A DNA stretch of 64,000 bases from Oscillatoria acuminata PCC 6304 (GTDB lineage Bacteria > Cyanobacteriota > Cyanobacteriia > Cyanobacteriales > Laspinemataceae), in the NCBI RefSeq assembly GCF_000317105.1, contig NC_019693.1, positions 1,240,001 through 1,304,000 of the forward strand. The letters run 5' to 3'. Each line of letters starts with the position of its first letter. Positions within the stretch are counted from its first letter, which is position 1. Both the position numbers and the translations under genes were made by a program. The notes beneath the pieces were generated by a model, which was not told where the DNA came from, made no database searches, and saw nothing but the letters and a program-made list of their open reading frames with translations. This document shows, piece after piece, positions 51,640 to 59,441 of the stretch.

Positions 51640-53001
51640 ATGGCTACAGGAGAACGTATTCAAAAGAAATGGCCTAACCCTGCACCCACTCCCAGGGTGA
51701 GGCCGTTCGCGTTACAGACTCCTAGGGAAGTGCCGCAACTCCAACCCCAAGTACGGGAAGCCCCGGGCAGCCGCAGTATGCCCAGCTATAGCGCAGGCGA
51801 TCGCCTCTCTGGCATCGACTTTTCGGCTCAGTTCCCGATTCAACCGAAACTGATCACCGGCGCACCCCAGAATAAATACGAGCAAGAAGCCGACTGCCAG
51901 GAGGCGGGCGAATCCATTCAGGGTAAGCTGTTCTCCTCACCCCAGATCCAGCGGAAGATTGAACCGCAGGAACAGAGCTTTACTCCGGTCTATTTGCAAA
52001 CTAAGCCCCTGACTATCCAACGAGATAGTGGCGATCGCACCGATGCCCAGCCGCTAATTAAATCCGAAGATATCGAATATGAAATCATCGGTCACCGTTT
52101 TGCCTATCAAGGAGACACCCTCCCGGCTGCCGCAGGAGATTGGCTGGCTACCCGAGGCTACCAGCGAAACTGGACTTTGACTATTCGGGGTGAAGGCTTT
52201 TTTATGGGATTACTCATGCCGCTAGAGGATGGAGGCCGAACTCCCATTCTGGCTTTTAAAGGAACAACCCCGGATTGGGTCGATGTCTCCGATATCCTGG
52301 CTGATCTCGATCCGATCGCCATTGGTTTCACCGCCTTCAAAAGACAACAGAAAAAAGTTGCTGAGGCGATCGCCACTGCCGGTGGCAAAGTGGATGTGGT
52401 GGGTCATAGTCTGGGCGGTGCTCTGGCTCAACACGCCGCTTCTGCCTTCCCCAATAAAGTTCGTCGCGTTGTGACCTTTCAAGCCCCTGCCATCAATCGC
52501 ATCCAATCCTATATGTTTGGCAAGTTAGATGCCAGTGAACGTCCCGAAGAAGTCCGGCATCACATCGCCACCGGGGATATCGTAGATGTTGCCGGGGGTA
52601 AGCATCTGGCTGGAGATGTGCTATTACACCAAGTCGGCAGCAGTCCGACATCACATACTAAATATTTACTCAATAGCGATGCCTTCAAAGACCAGCGCGA
52701 TGCCCTTGGATTAACCGATGAGATGTTAGAACAATTAGGCGTTGCCGAACATAAAGCTAACCATAAGGGCAAAGTGGAGGAGTTTGAGGAATATCCCTAT
52801 TGGTTCCGCCAAATTTTAACGGAATGGGGCGGCAGAACGGTATTGGGTGCTGTGCCGGGTGCGTTACTCAGTGCCTACCGAGGGGGACAGAAAATAGGGC
52901 GTGGCATTGCTGCGGGTGCTTCTTATGTGGGGGATAAAATTTCTAGTGGGGCTTCTAGCATTTATGATTCGACGCGAAATCTCTTGAAAAATCTGTTTTA
53001 A
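51640..53001 (+). CDS. Lipase with a shortened DUF4157-type leader; candidate injection-system cargo C
   Basis: 453 residues. The leader starts MATGERIQKKWPN and keeps DRLSGIDFSAQFPIQPKL and GAPQNKYEQEAD, the same anchors as cargos A and B. It then jumps to a short SIQGKLFSSPQIQRK segment, omitting the rest of DUF4157 and the HExxH site. Residues ~145-395 are a class 3 lipase/alpha-beta-hydrolase domain with nucleophile Ser257 in VVGHSLGGALAQ. His and Asp of the triad are probably among TGDIVD and SSPTSHTKY. The C-terminal ~65 residues are Gly/Ala-rich helices (LGAVPGALLSAYRGG; GIAAGASYVGDKISSG) that could insert into membranes. The tandem DUF1795 gene follows after six bases. This looks like a phospholipase effector. 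Confidence 0.82.
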   Translation: MATGERIQKKWPNPAPTPRVRPFALQTPREVPQLQPQVREAPGSRSMPSYSAGDRLSGIDFSAQFPIQPKLITGAPQNKYEQEADCQEAGESIQGKLFSSPQIQRKIEPQEQSFTPVYLQTKPLTIQRDSGDRTDAQPLIKSEDIEYEIIGHRFAYQGDTLPAAAGDWLATRGYQRNWTLTIRGEGFFMGLLMPLEDGGRTPILAFKGTTPDWVDVSDILADLDPIAIGFTAFKRQQKKVAEAIATAGGKVDVVGHSLGGALAQHAASAFPNKVRRVVTFQAPAINRIQSYMFGKLDASERPEEVRHHIATGDIVDVAGGKHLAGDVLLHQVGSSPTSHTKYLLNSDAFKDQRDALGLTDEMLEQLGVAEHKANHKGKVEEFEEYPYWFRQILTEWGGRTVLGAVPGALLSAYRGGQKIGRGIAAGASYVGDKISSGASSIYDSTRNLLKNLF

Positions 53002-53007
53002 TCTCTG

Positions 53008-53997
53008 ATGCAGCCATCACCCAGGATTCAGTTGACCCATTATTACAGTGAAGAAATCGGTGTCTCCCTAGAACTCCCAGAACATTGGCAAGAAGGCGAA
53101 AGCAATGGGGAACGGGTGAGCTATAGCTGTGCCTCGGACGGCCCATATCATCCCCAGCTTTTAATTCAACGGGTTCCCTTGTCTGGGGAACGGGTGTCCG
53201 ATGGGTGCGATCGCCTCGCGGAAGAATTGTTGCAGTTGTACCCTTCACCCCTAGAAATGGGCGATCGCCATTCCCTGACTGTTGATAATTTTCCGGCGAG
53301 ACTGGATATTTTTAGCTTCTATGACCCGGAATTTAACATCCAGGTGACTCACTATCAAGTTTGTATTCAACTGCCGGATGCCCTTTGCAGCGTGGTCGGA
53401 ATCGTCGAGGGACAGTCTGCCGAGTCATTGCTGCCTGTTTTTGAGCAAGCCGTCGGCTCAATTCGATTTATCGGAATGGGAATGGGCAGAACAGCCTTAA
53501 TGAGTGACCCATCGACGCGAATTAGTTATTTTAACCCCGGATTGGGGATATCGATTTTGATACCCGCTTCCTGGTCAGTACAAGAACTCCAGGAGAATCA
53601 ATTTCAGGCGATCGGCCCATCAGTTCCAGAATTTGATGGATATCACCCTCGCATCAGTTGTACCCGTACAATTCCCACAAATCAGACTCCAGCCGGTTTG
53701 GAGGAAGCGATTCGCAAGTCCGAGACAACCCACCGCCTCCTCTATTCAGACTATGAGATTCTGAAACAAGAGCGGTTTTCCCTAGGACCGTATCCGGCCT
53801 ATCTGCGCCAGATGCAATGGTCCTATCAAGGAACGGATATTTATTTGGTGAATGTCCAAGGCTTAATTTGGACCCCCAGCAGCGCTTATGTGTTTAAGGC
53901 GGAAACCTTAAAGCAATATGAATCTAGGGATGTTCCGATCTTCGAGGCGATCGTCAAATCAACTCGGATAATTCCTGCCTCCTGTCCAGATGTCTGA
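53008..53997 (+). CDS. Tandem DUF1795 (Eag/DcrB-like) protein, candidate chaperone of the lipase
   Basis: 329 residues made of two related ~150-residue domains. Domain 1 starts LTHYYSEEIGVSLELPEHWQ, and domain 2 starts RISYFNPGLGISILIPASWS. Both show the LxxPxxWxxxE-type opening, a central PxRLxxxxxxxP strand region and a closing FExAVxSIRFI / FEAIVKSTRII. This is the Mog1/PsbP/DUF1795 fold. DUF1795 proteins include the Eag chaperones that bind membrane segments of type VI effectors. The gene lies six bases after the lipase stop, whose C-terminus has membrane-like helices. Chaperone function is therefore a good inference. The last codons are duplicated downstream at 54516. Confidence 0.8.
   Translation: MQPSPRIQLTHYYSEEIGVSLELPEHWQEGESNGERVSYSCASDGPYHPQLLIQRVPLSGERVSDGCDRLAEELLQLYPSPLEMGDRHSLTVDNFPARLDIFSFYDPEFNIQVTHYQVCIQLPDALCSVVGIVEGQSAESLLPVFEQAVGSIRFIGMGMGRTALMSDPSTRISYFNPGLGISILIPASWSVQELQENQFQAIGPSVPEFDGYHPRISCTRTIPTNQTPAGLEEAIRKSETTHRLLYSDYEILKQERFSLGPYPAYLRQMQWSYQGTDIYLVNVQGLIWTPSSAYVFKAETLKQYESRDVPIFEAIVKSTRIIPASCPDV
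53946..53973 (+). repeat. 28-bp repeat, copy 1 (3' end of the DUF1795 gene)
   Basis: Identical to 54516-54543 except for one base. It encodes the EAIVKSTRI segment. The second copy lies in non-coding DNA 570 bases downstream and suggests a partial duplication or a lost second copy of the gene. Confidence 0.85.
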
Positions 53998-54086
53998 CCC
54001 AACCTTAGAGGATGCAAGAACTCTACGGTTGGGCAATCTGCTGGGTAGGAAGCCGCTATTGTAATCTTTGATTCAATCGTGGTAGT

Positions 54087-54359
54087 TCACGAAACAGCTT
54101 GGATATCAATGCCACACTCATCCACAAGATAGCACAGCGCCCGGAATCTCAGCCCCATCAGTTGCTCATAGAAGGGATTGAGCTTACATAGAGGGGGAAT
54201 GTGGAGAATAACACGACCCCCGATTTTGATATCTCGGGCGAAGGGACATTGAGCGGGAATCAATTTATAGAGGAGTCGAGCAACATCTGGGTCTCAAATT
54301 TCAATCTGATCCAGCCGTTGACGCATGGGTTGGGAGAGAGTAAACAAGAATTTCCTCAT
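54087..54359 (-). pseudogene. Mo-dependent nitrogenase C-terminal-domain protein, inactivated by an in-frame stop
   Basis: Read from the ATG at 54359, the frame encodes MRKFLFTLSQPMRQRLDQIE, then an in-frame TGA at codon 22 (54294-54296). It continues with DPDVARLLYKLIPAQCPF, RDIKIGGRVILHIPPLCKLN, FYEQLMGLRFRALCYLVDEC and a normal stop at 54087-54089. Homologues I know have Arg (CGA) at the position of the TGA, so one C-to-T change explains the break. The cysteines in AQCPF, LCKLN, LCYL and DEC remain. The family is found in cyanobacteria, including non-fixers. A downstream ATG is too far into the domain to rescue it. If the sequence is right, this is a recent pseudogene. Confidence 0.78.
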
Positions 54360-54674
54360 AACAGCACCTCTGGGGAAGCGATCGATGTTCAGTTGGGTTA
54401 TAAATGTTTCCTATAATTTAAGGTACAACACTTAAGAAAAACTTGTGTAAAGAAATTGTAAAGCCTCTCCGCCTATTGTGAAGTTTATGTGAAGCGTGCG
54501 GAAAGTCTGCCTGCTGGCGATCATCAAATCAACTCGGATAATCCCAGGCAAGTCGTATAACGACCTCTAGCGTTTTAGTTGCGATTTCGGTTGAGGGTGG
54601 TAGCCGCCCTTTAGGACTTGCCAATTTACCAATAGTTGAGGGAAAATTTTCTGGAATGTTCAGATGGAACAACT
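54360..54674. other. Non-coding spacer with a second copy of the 28-bp DUF1795 fragment
   Basis: About 315 bases between the pseudogene and the DUF1643 gene. It contains the 28-bp repeat copy (54516-54543). No intact gene or RNA was recognised. Confidence 0.55.
54516..54543 (+). repeat. 28-bp repeat, copy 2
   Basis: Matches 53946-53973 with one mismatch but is no longer part of a gene. It marks the right edge of a ~570-bp segment that includes the nitrogenase-domain pseudogene. Confidence 0.85.
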
Positions 54675-55154
54675 ATGAAAAAAGGGGCAGTAATAGACTT
54701 AATGGAGATCTACCGCTACTCGTTATGGCGGGAGTGGGACGCTAACGCTCCAAGGGTCGCCTTTGTTATGCTTAATCCTAGTCGTGCGGATGCAACTCAT
54801 GATGACCCTACGCTGCGTCGCTGCATCAATTTCGCTCAGTCTTGGAATTATGGTTCGCTCGAAGTGGTCAACCTATTTGCTTACCGAACTTCAAAACCAG
54901 CAGAACTAAAAAAGGTGACAGATCCCATAGGGTCAGAAAATGACTACTATCTCGAAAAAGCTATTAAATCAGCGGATAAAATTATAGTAGCTTGGGGGAA
55001 TCATGGCATCATTAGGAACCGTTATAGAGAGGTTCTCGATTGGCTAACTAGCTTTGATGAACTCTACTGTTTGGGAATTACCCAGAGAGGCTATCCACGC
55101 CACCCACTGTATGTTAAAAGCAATACAAAGCCTGTCTTTTACAAATCTAAATAG
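54675..55154 (+). CDS. DUF1643 domain protein
   Basis: About 159 residues from the ATG at 54675 (GGAAC upstream); a TTG at 54636 would add 13 residues. Core features are RYSLWREWD, FVMLNPSRADATHDDPTLRR, NYGSLEVVNLFAYRTSKPAE, then IVAWGNHGIIRNRYREVL and the C-terminal YCLGITQRGYPRHPLYVK. DUF1643 is a uracil-DNA-glycosylase-like fold family often found on mobile and defence islands, without an assigned activity. It precedes acpS on the same strand by 90 bases and faces the six-gene operon. Confidence 0.85.
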   Translation: MKKGAVIDLMEIYRYSLWREWDANAPRVAFVMLNPSRADATHDDPTLRRCINFAQSWNYGSLEVVNLFAYRTSKPAELKKVTDPIGSENDYYLEKAIKSADKIIVAWGNHGIIRNRYREVLDWLTSFDELYCLGITQRGYPRHPLYVKSNTKPVFYKSK

Positions 55155-55244
55155 ACTTAAATTGGTTTTTACATTTTTTGGGCATAAAAATAAATGCCAA
55201 TATTTTATCGTTTTCTTTAGGTAAAATTTAAATTAATTCCTATT

Positions 55245-55649
55245 ATGAATATTATTGGTCATGGTATTGATATTATTGAAACCCAACGTATTAAAAAAAT
55301 AATAGAACGTTTCGGAAATCGTTTTGAAGCGCGATGCTTCACCGAAAAAGAGTGCTTTGCTGCTGAATGTAGTACGAACCGCGTCCAATACTTTACAGGT
55401 CGTTTTGCAGCTAAAGAAGCGGTACTAAAAGCTCTTGGTACAGGGTGGGCTCAGGGAATTTCGTGGACTGATATTGAAATCGAACGGTTATCAACAGGTA
55501 AACCGTTAGTAGTTCTGTATGGCAGATGTCAAGAAATAGCAGCGGACTTGGGTATTGCAAGGTGGTTCTTGAGTATAAGCCATACAGACTCCTATGCGGT
55601 AGCAAGTGCAATTGCCTTGGGTTCAATGTTGGTTCAAGCAGATTTATAA
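55245..55649 (+). CDS. acpS: Holo-[acyl-carrier-protein] synthase
   Basis: A 134-residue AcpS-type phosphopantetheinyl transferase that moves the 4'-phosphopantetheine arm of CoA to a serine of acyl carrier proteins. The Mg/CoA-binding residues are visible: GHGIDIIET (Asp9), FTEKE, and GRFAAKEAVLKALGTG with the conserved Glu and Lys. ISHTDSYAVASAIA closes the fold. Length is typical. The first half of the gene is more AT-rich than genes elsewhere in the window. The convergent operon beside it encodes a carrier-like protein at 59756-60049, so this synthase may serve that protein as well as, or instead of, fatty-acid ACP. Confidence 0.93.
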   Translation: MNIIGHGIDIIETQRIKKIIERFGNRFEARCFTEKECFAAECSTNRVQYFTGRFAAKEAVLKALGTGWAQGISWTDIEIERLSTGKPLVVLYGRCQEIAADLGIARWFLSISHTDSYAVASAIALGSMLVQADL

Positions 55650-55675
55650 ATTACCGAACCAATAAAGGAATCGTC

Positions 55676-56554
55676 TCAATTATCTTGATAGATTATCGAG
55701 CGTTCATCAAGGTTTACAACAACATTTCCACCGCGCTTTTTTTCTACCTGTCGCCAAACTTCGTACCCGTTCAGGATAGCCTTTTCCCAATCCCCAAGCG
55801 AACAATTAGCAACTTCTAAGTGTTCGGTCATATTTTTGATAGTTTTCAGAAGTTCGTAATCCAGAGTTTTAACTCCTTCTAAGAAGTTGTGCTTGTTGGC
55901 ATAGCTAAACACGAGTGCTGATATACCTTCCTCAATGGCTATTGCACGACCGCCATCTTCAACTTCGTCAGTTTTGGAATCGCTTTTTCGCTTACATTTA
56001 AGATTACTACGAATGACTGGCGACCAACCCAAAACTGCGGCATAGGAGAAATGAAAAATGTCGTGAAAGCGGTAGCCATCGCTTGAGTATGAGTTATCAG
56101 TAAGATCGTTTCCAATCTGTTCTCCATTAATAAATGCTTTCATCTTGACTGAGTTATTTTCACTTACCTCCGTAATTTTAACCACAAACTGACGTGGTAA
56201 GCGCTCATGTTCTGGAAAATCACTGTCAAATATGTACGCACCTGTTTCTACTAAATCTCTCCATCCCCAACGATCGCGGCATTTTTGAATATTACCTTCC
56301 GCAATTTCTTCCAAATTAAGATTAAACTTGCTAGATAAATTAGCAATATACCAAAGTAGATCGCCCAATTCTTCTGCAACCCGTTCAGGGAAAAGCTTAT
56401 GAGCTTCGCCGTCACGGAGGTACTTTTTGTACTCACTGAGTAACTCACCTGCTTCACCTGCTAGACCGAGCAGGGGTACAATTATTTTGGTATCATTTTC
56501 AGCAGGAATATGATCCGTCTTGAGTGCTTCTTCTTGATATTGGCGAAAATCCAT
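55676..56554 (-). CDS. MazG-like nucleotide pyrophosphohydrolase with extra C-terminal domain
   Basis: 292 residues. Residues ~1-105 are a MazG/NTP-PPase helical domain with the metal motif Glu34-x-x-Glu37 (GLAGEAGELLSEYKK) and Glu62-x-x-Asp65 (RVAEELGDLLWYIANLS). These hydrolyse nucleoside triphosphates to monophosphates. Residues ~130-292 are an additional domain (HDIFHFSYAAVLGWSPVIRS, DGGRAIAIEEGISALVFSYA, NHHFL-type helices) that keeps a histidine/acid pattern and may be a second hydrolase-like part. It is the last gene of the operon, 33 bases after the previous stop, with AAAGGAG seven bases before the ATG. MazG-type enzymes clean nucleotide pools in base-modification pathways of phages. 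Confidence 0.85.
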   Translation of the reverse strand: MDFRQYQEEALKTDHIPAENDTKIIVPLLGLAGEAGELLSEYKKYLRDGEAHKLFPERVAEELGDLLWYIANLSSKFNLNLEEIAEGNIQKCRDRWGWRDLVETGAYIFDSDFPEHERLPRQFVVKITEVSENNSVKMKAFINGEQIGNDLTDNSYSSDGYRFHDIFHFSYAAVLGWSPVIRSNLKCKRKSDSKTDEVEDGGRAIAIEEGISALVFSYANKHNFLEGVKTLDYELLKTIKNMTEHLEVANCSLGDWEKAILNGYEVWRQVEKKRGGNVVVNLDERSIIYQDN

Positions 56555-56587
56555 TATCCACTCCTTTAAATTCTATTTAAACTCAAA

Positions 56588-57694
56588 CTAAATATCAGCC
56601 TTGATTTTTTTGGATTCCTTAATAGCTTGGTTAATTCCCCACTTGGGTGGATACCAGTAATCTAGTGGTTGTCCTTTACCTGAATACTTCTGTTTTATGC
56701 GAGTCCGACCTGATATTCCTGAAATATCAGGATGTTTCATTCGAGCATATTTATCGACCTCACAGAATAGATTTTGGCAATCGATCAATTGCAACTTCCT
56801 TCCCCAGAGAGACTGAAAATTGAGCCCTAGCCGCTCAAACTCAGACTCTTGAATATCTGCCATAAACTTTATAATTTCTGATTCGTTAAGTCCACCGAGG
56901 TCAGAAAAGCATTTGCGAATCCCATCTAGCGCCCCTGGTCCAGGAATAACAAATTCCATCTCGCTAAAGTTAGTAATTTCGCTATAGTTAACATCAGTAA
57001 TGAACTGGTATGCCAAGAAATCGCCGATAGTTGGATAGTCACGTAGCAAATCGAATCCTTGATGCATAGTTTTAGCATCGGCAAGTTTTTTTGGTAAATC
57101 ATTAGCCATCATCAACTCGATTAGCTTGAGGTGATTGCGGTGTTTTGCAGCGTTTCCGAAGCTTGTTGCCCCTGACGGCATGATGTATGCCGCAGAATAG
57201 ATGGTTTGACCTGACTGAATGGCATCAGTAAGAACTTGATCATAGCGTTCAAAGGAATATTCCGCGTAAATAATGGAACCGAGCTTGTCCTCCAAAAGCT
57301 GCCACGTTTCTATTTTGTTGAAGATTTTGAATAGGATAACTCTAAAGAACACCTCATTAAGTGATGACGGAAGCTCATCCTGGTAGATGACATGGCGTAT
57401 TAGGTACTGGCTTACACGATCTGATGCGCGGTAGGCATTAGTAAATTTATATATCGAAAGAATTGGATCATCAGTCCAAGGCATCGGTGCTTTTTCTAGC
57501 TTTTTGAAAAAGATTTTTTGCCGTTCGGCAGCAAATCGCCAGTAAGTATTGAAGACAGCAGTCGGCTTGGCTGGAAGAATATGTGAAATGATCTCTGGTG
57601 CAGAACTTAGTTCGTTACCATACTCTCCAAATTCAAGAGTTAATTGTTTGTTTTGTTCGATTTCACTGACCTGTTTTCGACGTTTAGTTACCAT
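56588..57694 (-). CDS. 5-hmdU DNA kinase / AGPT-pyrophosphorylase-like helical-domain protein
   Basis: 368 residues with the blocks I associate with the HMUDK-helical/alpha-glutamyl-putrescinyl-thymine-pyrophosphorylase families: FNTYWRFAAERQKIFFKKLE, PWTDDPILSIYKFTNAYRAS, LFKIFNKIETWQLLE, IYSAAYIMPSG, FLAYQFITDVNYSEITNFSE, VIPGPGALDGIRKCFSDLGG, and LWGRKLQLIDCQNLFCEVDK followed by a GRTRIKQ motif. In phages such proteins act on 5-hydroxymethyl-deoxyuridine in DNA, replacing or activating its hydroxyl. No separate P-loop kinase domain is present, so this is the helical-domain-only form. It overlaps the thymidylate-synthase-like gene by 11 bases (ATG at 57694; GAGGGA upstream). The exact reaction is not known. 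Confidence 0.8.
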   Translation of the reverse strand: MVTKRRKQVSEIEQNKQLTLEFGEYGNELSSAPEIISHILPAKPTAVFNTYWRFAAERQKIFFKKLEKAPMPWTDDPILSIYKFTNAYRASDRVSQYLIRHVIYQDELPSSLNEVFFRVILFKIFNKIETWQLLEDKLGSIIYAEYSFERYDQVLTDAIQSGQTIYSAAYIMPSGATSFGNAAKHRNHLKLIELMMANDLPKKLADAKTMHQGFDLLRDYPTIGDFLAYQFITDVNYSEITNFSEMEFVIPGPGALDGIRKCFSDLGGLNESEIIKFMADIQESEFERLGLNFQSLWGRKLQLIDCQNLFCEVDKYARMKHPDISGISGRTRIKQKYSGKGQPLDYWYPPKWGINQAIKESKKIKADI

Positions 57695-58502
57695 GTTTTA
57701 TTCCCTCGCCTGTCTGTTGAGCAGTTGTTATGTGCAACCCATTTTGAGCTGCATTTATGAGGGTAGTTAGGCTGTGATGTGACTTGGTAATAGTGTCCAG
57801 CTTGGCTACACCAACGAAGCAGTTCATACGCCCCAACGTCAATCCCATTTCATGAGCCATAAAATCACCCAGTCTACAAAGACCCAAGTAGTTACCGTAG
57901 GCTTTCTCATATATCTGTTGAGTAGCATAGAAAGCGTTGACCGTGAGGCTATTGCCCTGTGGTACAAAGCTCAGATGTTGAAGGCAAGGAAAAGGAAGTT
58001 GGGCACTGGAAACGTGATCTCGTGCAGGATCAAAGACCGATGCTTGGAACATACTTCTTCTAACTCCTGGTCGCGAGTTGTACTGAGAAATAATGTATTC
58101 AAGTTGGTTACCATTTTCAGGGCATGAACCAAATGCTATGAGCCTTTCAAAGTAAATACCACGTCGATTTTTTGAGCGAGCAAGAGCCTTAATTCTGGGT
58201 AAATTTTTGATATAGATATCAAATAACTTTTGGCGGTTATGTTTAGATACCCGCCAGTAAGCGGCAGGAAAGATCGTGTTTGCGACTGTTTCTACTTTTT
58301 GCTTGCTGTTAGCTAAGAGGCTATCGTCGAGTGCATCTCGAATTCCTTTATTTTCGTCTGGGACCCCATTAGTAAAACCTGTTAAGGTTATCAGCAGCGG
58401 TGAAATCTCCTTGCCAGGATTATGGATGATGTGTAGAAAAGCACGAGCCCAAGCACGGGAGAGGTTTGTTTCTTCAATTAAGGGAGGCACATTGTTATTC
58501 AT
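57684..58502 (-). CDS. Thymidylate-synthase-like protein (candidate dUMP hydroxymethylase)
   Basis: 272 residues from the ATG at 58502, preceded by a strong GAGGAGGT and overlapping the ImmA stop by eight bases. The thymidylate-synthase fold is suggested by YNSRPGVRRSMFQASVFDPA (phosphate arginines), the catalytic Cys173 in PFPCLQHLSFVPQGNSLTVN, then FYATQQIYEKAYGNYLGLCR and GDFMAHEMGLTLGRMNCFVG, matching the PCH...YQRSAD...NIASY region of true synthases. It is longer and more divergent than ThyA, and the cell will have its own dTMP source. In phages, such homologues make 5-hydroxymethyl-dUMP for modified DNA. Its fusion into an operon with the hmdU-kinase-like gene supports that reading. Confidence 0.75.
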   Translation of the reverse strand: MNNNVPPLIEETNLSRAWARAFLHIIHNPGKEISPLLITLTGFTNGVPDENKGIRDALDDSLLANSKQKVETVANTIFPAAYWRVSKHNRQKLFDIYIKNLPRIKALARSKNRRGIYFERLIAFGSCPENGNQLEYIISQYNSRPGVRRSMFQASVFDPARDHVSSAQLPFPCLQHLSFVPQGNSLTVNAFYATQQIYEKAYGNYLGLCRLGDFMAHEMGLTLGRMNCFVGVAKLDTITKSHHSLTTLINAAQNGLHITTAQQTGEGIKHGN

Positions 58503-59412
58503 CTTCGACCTCCTCAAGGTGACGATATTTACTTAGTCCAACAAACTGATAACGCGAAACGCGAACAAATACTGCCCATTTGTTGTTGGGGCAGTGGACG
58601 CGCACGATCCCAGGACGGTTAGCTCGAAAGAGGCGTCCTAAAGGAAGATCTGCTTGAACAGTAATAGTATTCTTTGTAGCCTCTGCCAAGGATGGCAGTA
58701 AAAGCTGACTTCCAACCTCGGCATCTATTGTAGGCAGTGACCACTGTGCATTAGCAACGATTAACGGGTCTGTTGATGAGCGCCCCAGAATTTCTTGTCG
58801 GATAGCTTTAGGAGTAGATTTAAGAAGCAAGGCCGCCTGCGAGCGACTCATCATTTTTAGAGCATAAGTCATGTGATCGATCAAAGTTTTGTAGCCAACA
58901 CCAAAACTACAGGCGATTGTAAAAATTTGAACTGGCGTTGCTTCAGCAACATCCCATCCCCGCGAAACGAAGGCTTTCCGCACAGCTAAAATCGGCATGA
59001 GTAGGAAACCTGCAAAGGAGTCAACTAGAAACTCGTCTGGATTAAAAGTCTTAGGTTTGTCTGAGTCTTCTATGAGTTCATCAATCGTCGAACTATGCCC
59101 AAAAATGTGATGTCCAAGCTCATGGGCACAGGTAAAATTCCGCCTTGGAAGGGGTCTTAACGCTGAAAGCAGAATTTCTGGTTCCTCTCCTTTGAGGTAT
59201 ATTCCTTCCATACTGATGTCAACAAACCGGACTTTCACCTTCAGCTTGTCGCACAAGCCATAGATGCAAATAGGGCTATTAAGATCAAATCCTGCTTGAT
59301 TCCGCACATCAATTGATTTAAGCATTGCTTGTTGAGCCAATACTTGCATCTGATTACTCACAGTTTGTCTCCCCCAGTTCGGATTGAGGCGGGTAATGCT
59401 ATTGTTTATCAC
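58495..59412 (-). CDS. ImmA/IrrE family metallopeptidase
   Basis: 305 residues. The zinc site His97-Glu98-x-x-His101 lies in TCAHELGHHIFGHS, with the third ligand probably in the following DEFLVDSFAGFLLMP. ImmA/IrrE peptidases cleave cognate XRE repressors after a stress or phage signal. The XRE gene directly upstream overlaps this one by GTGA (start GTG at 59412). Residues ~215-305 form an extra domain (SLAEATKNTITVQADLPLGR; NKWAVFVRVSRYQFVGLS). The first 17 codons arose by a tandem duplication (59351-59441), so the ancestral start was probably the GTG or ATG about 17 codons later. Confidence 0.9.
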   Translation of the reverse strand: MINNSITRLNPNWGRQTVSNQMQVLAQQAMLKSIDVRNQAGFDLNSPICIYGLCDKLKVKVRFVDISMEGIYLKGEEPEILLSALRPLPRRNFTCAHELGHHIFGHSSTIDELIEDSDKPKTFNPDEFLVDSFAGFLLMPILAVRKAFVSRGWDVAEATPVQIFTIACSFGVGYKTLIDHMTYALKMMSRSQAALLLKSTPKAIRQEILGRSSTDPLIVANAQWSLPTIDAEVGSQLLLPSLAEATKNTITVQADLPLGRLFRANRPGIVRVHCPNNKWAVFVRVSRYQFVGLSKYRHLEEVEDE

Positions 59413-59441
59413 TGTTGGTTTCCCCCAGTTCGCATTGAGGC
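59351..59441 (-). repeat. 51-bp tandem duplication at the XRE-ImmA gene junction
   Basis: TCCCCCAGTTCGGATTGAGG at 59370 recurs with one change at 59421, and the flanking bases repeat with drift, giving a period of 51 bases. In the ImmA frame this reads LNANWGKPTVINNSITR followed by LNPNWGRQTVSNQM. Both units keep a GTGA that can serve as stop-start junction, so the duplication extended ImmA by 17 residues. Confidence 0.8.

Noticed and set aside
54201-54416. Plus-strand reading frame of 71 codons
   Set aside because: It lies antisense to the nitrogenase-domain pseudogene, whose minus-strand frame shows clear homology-like sequence.
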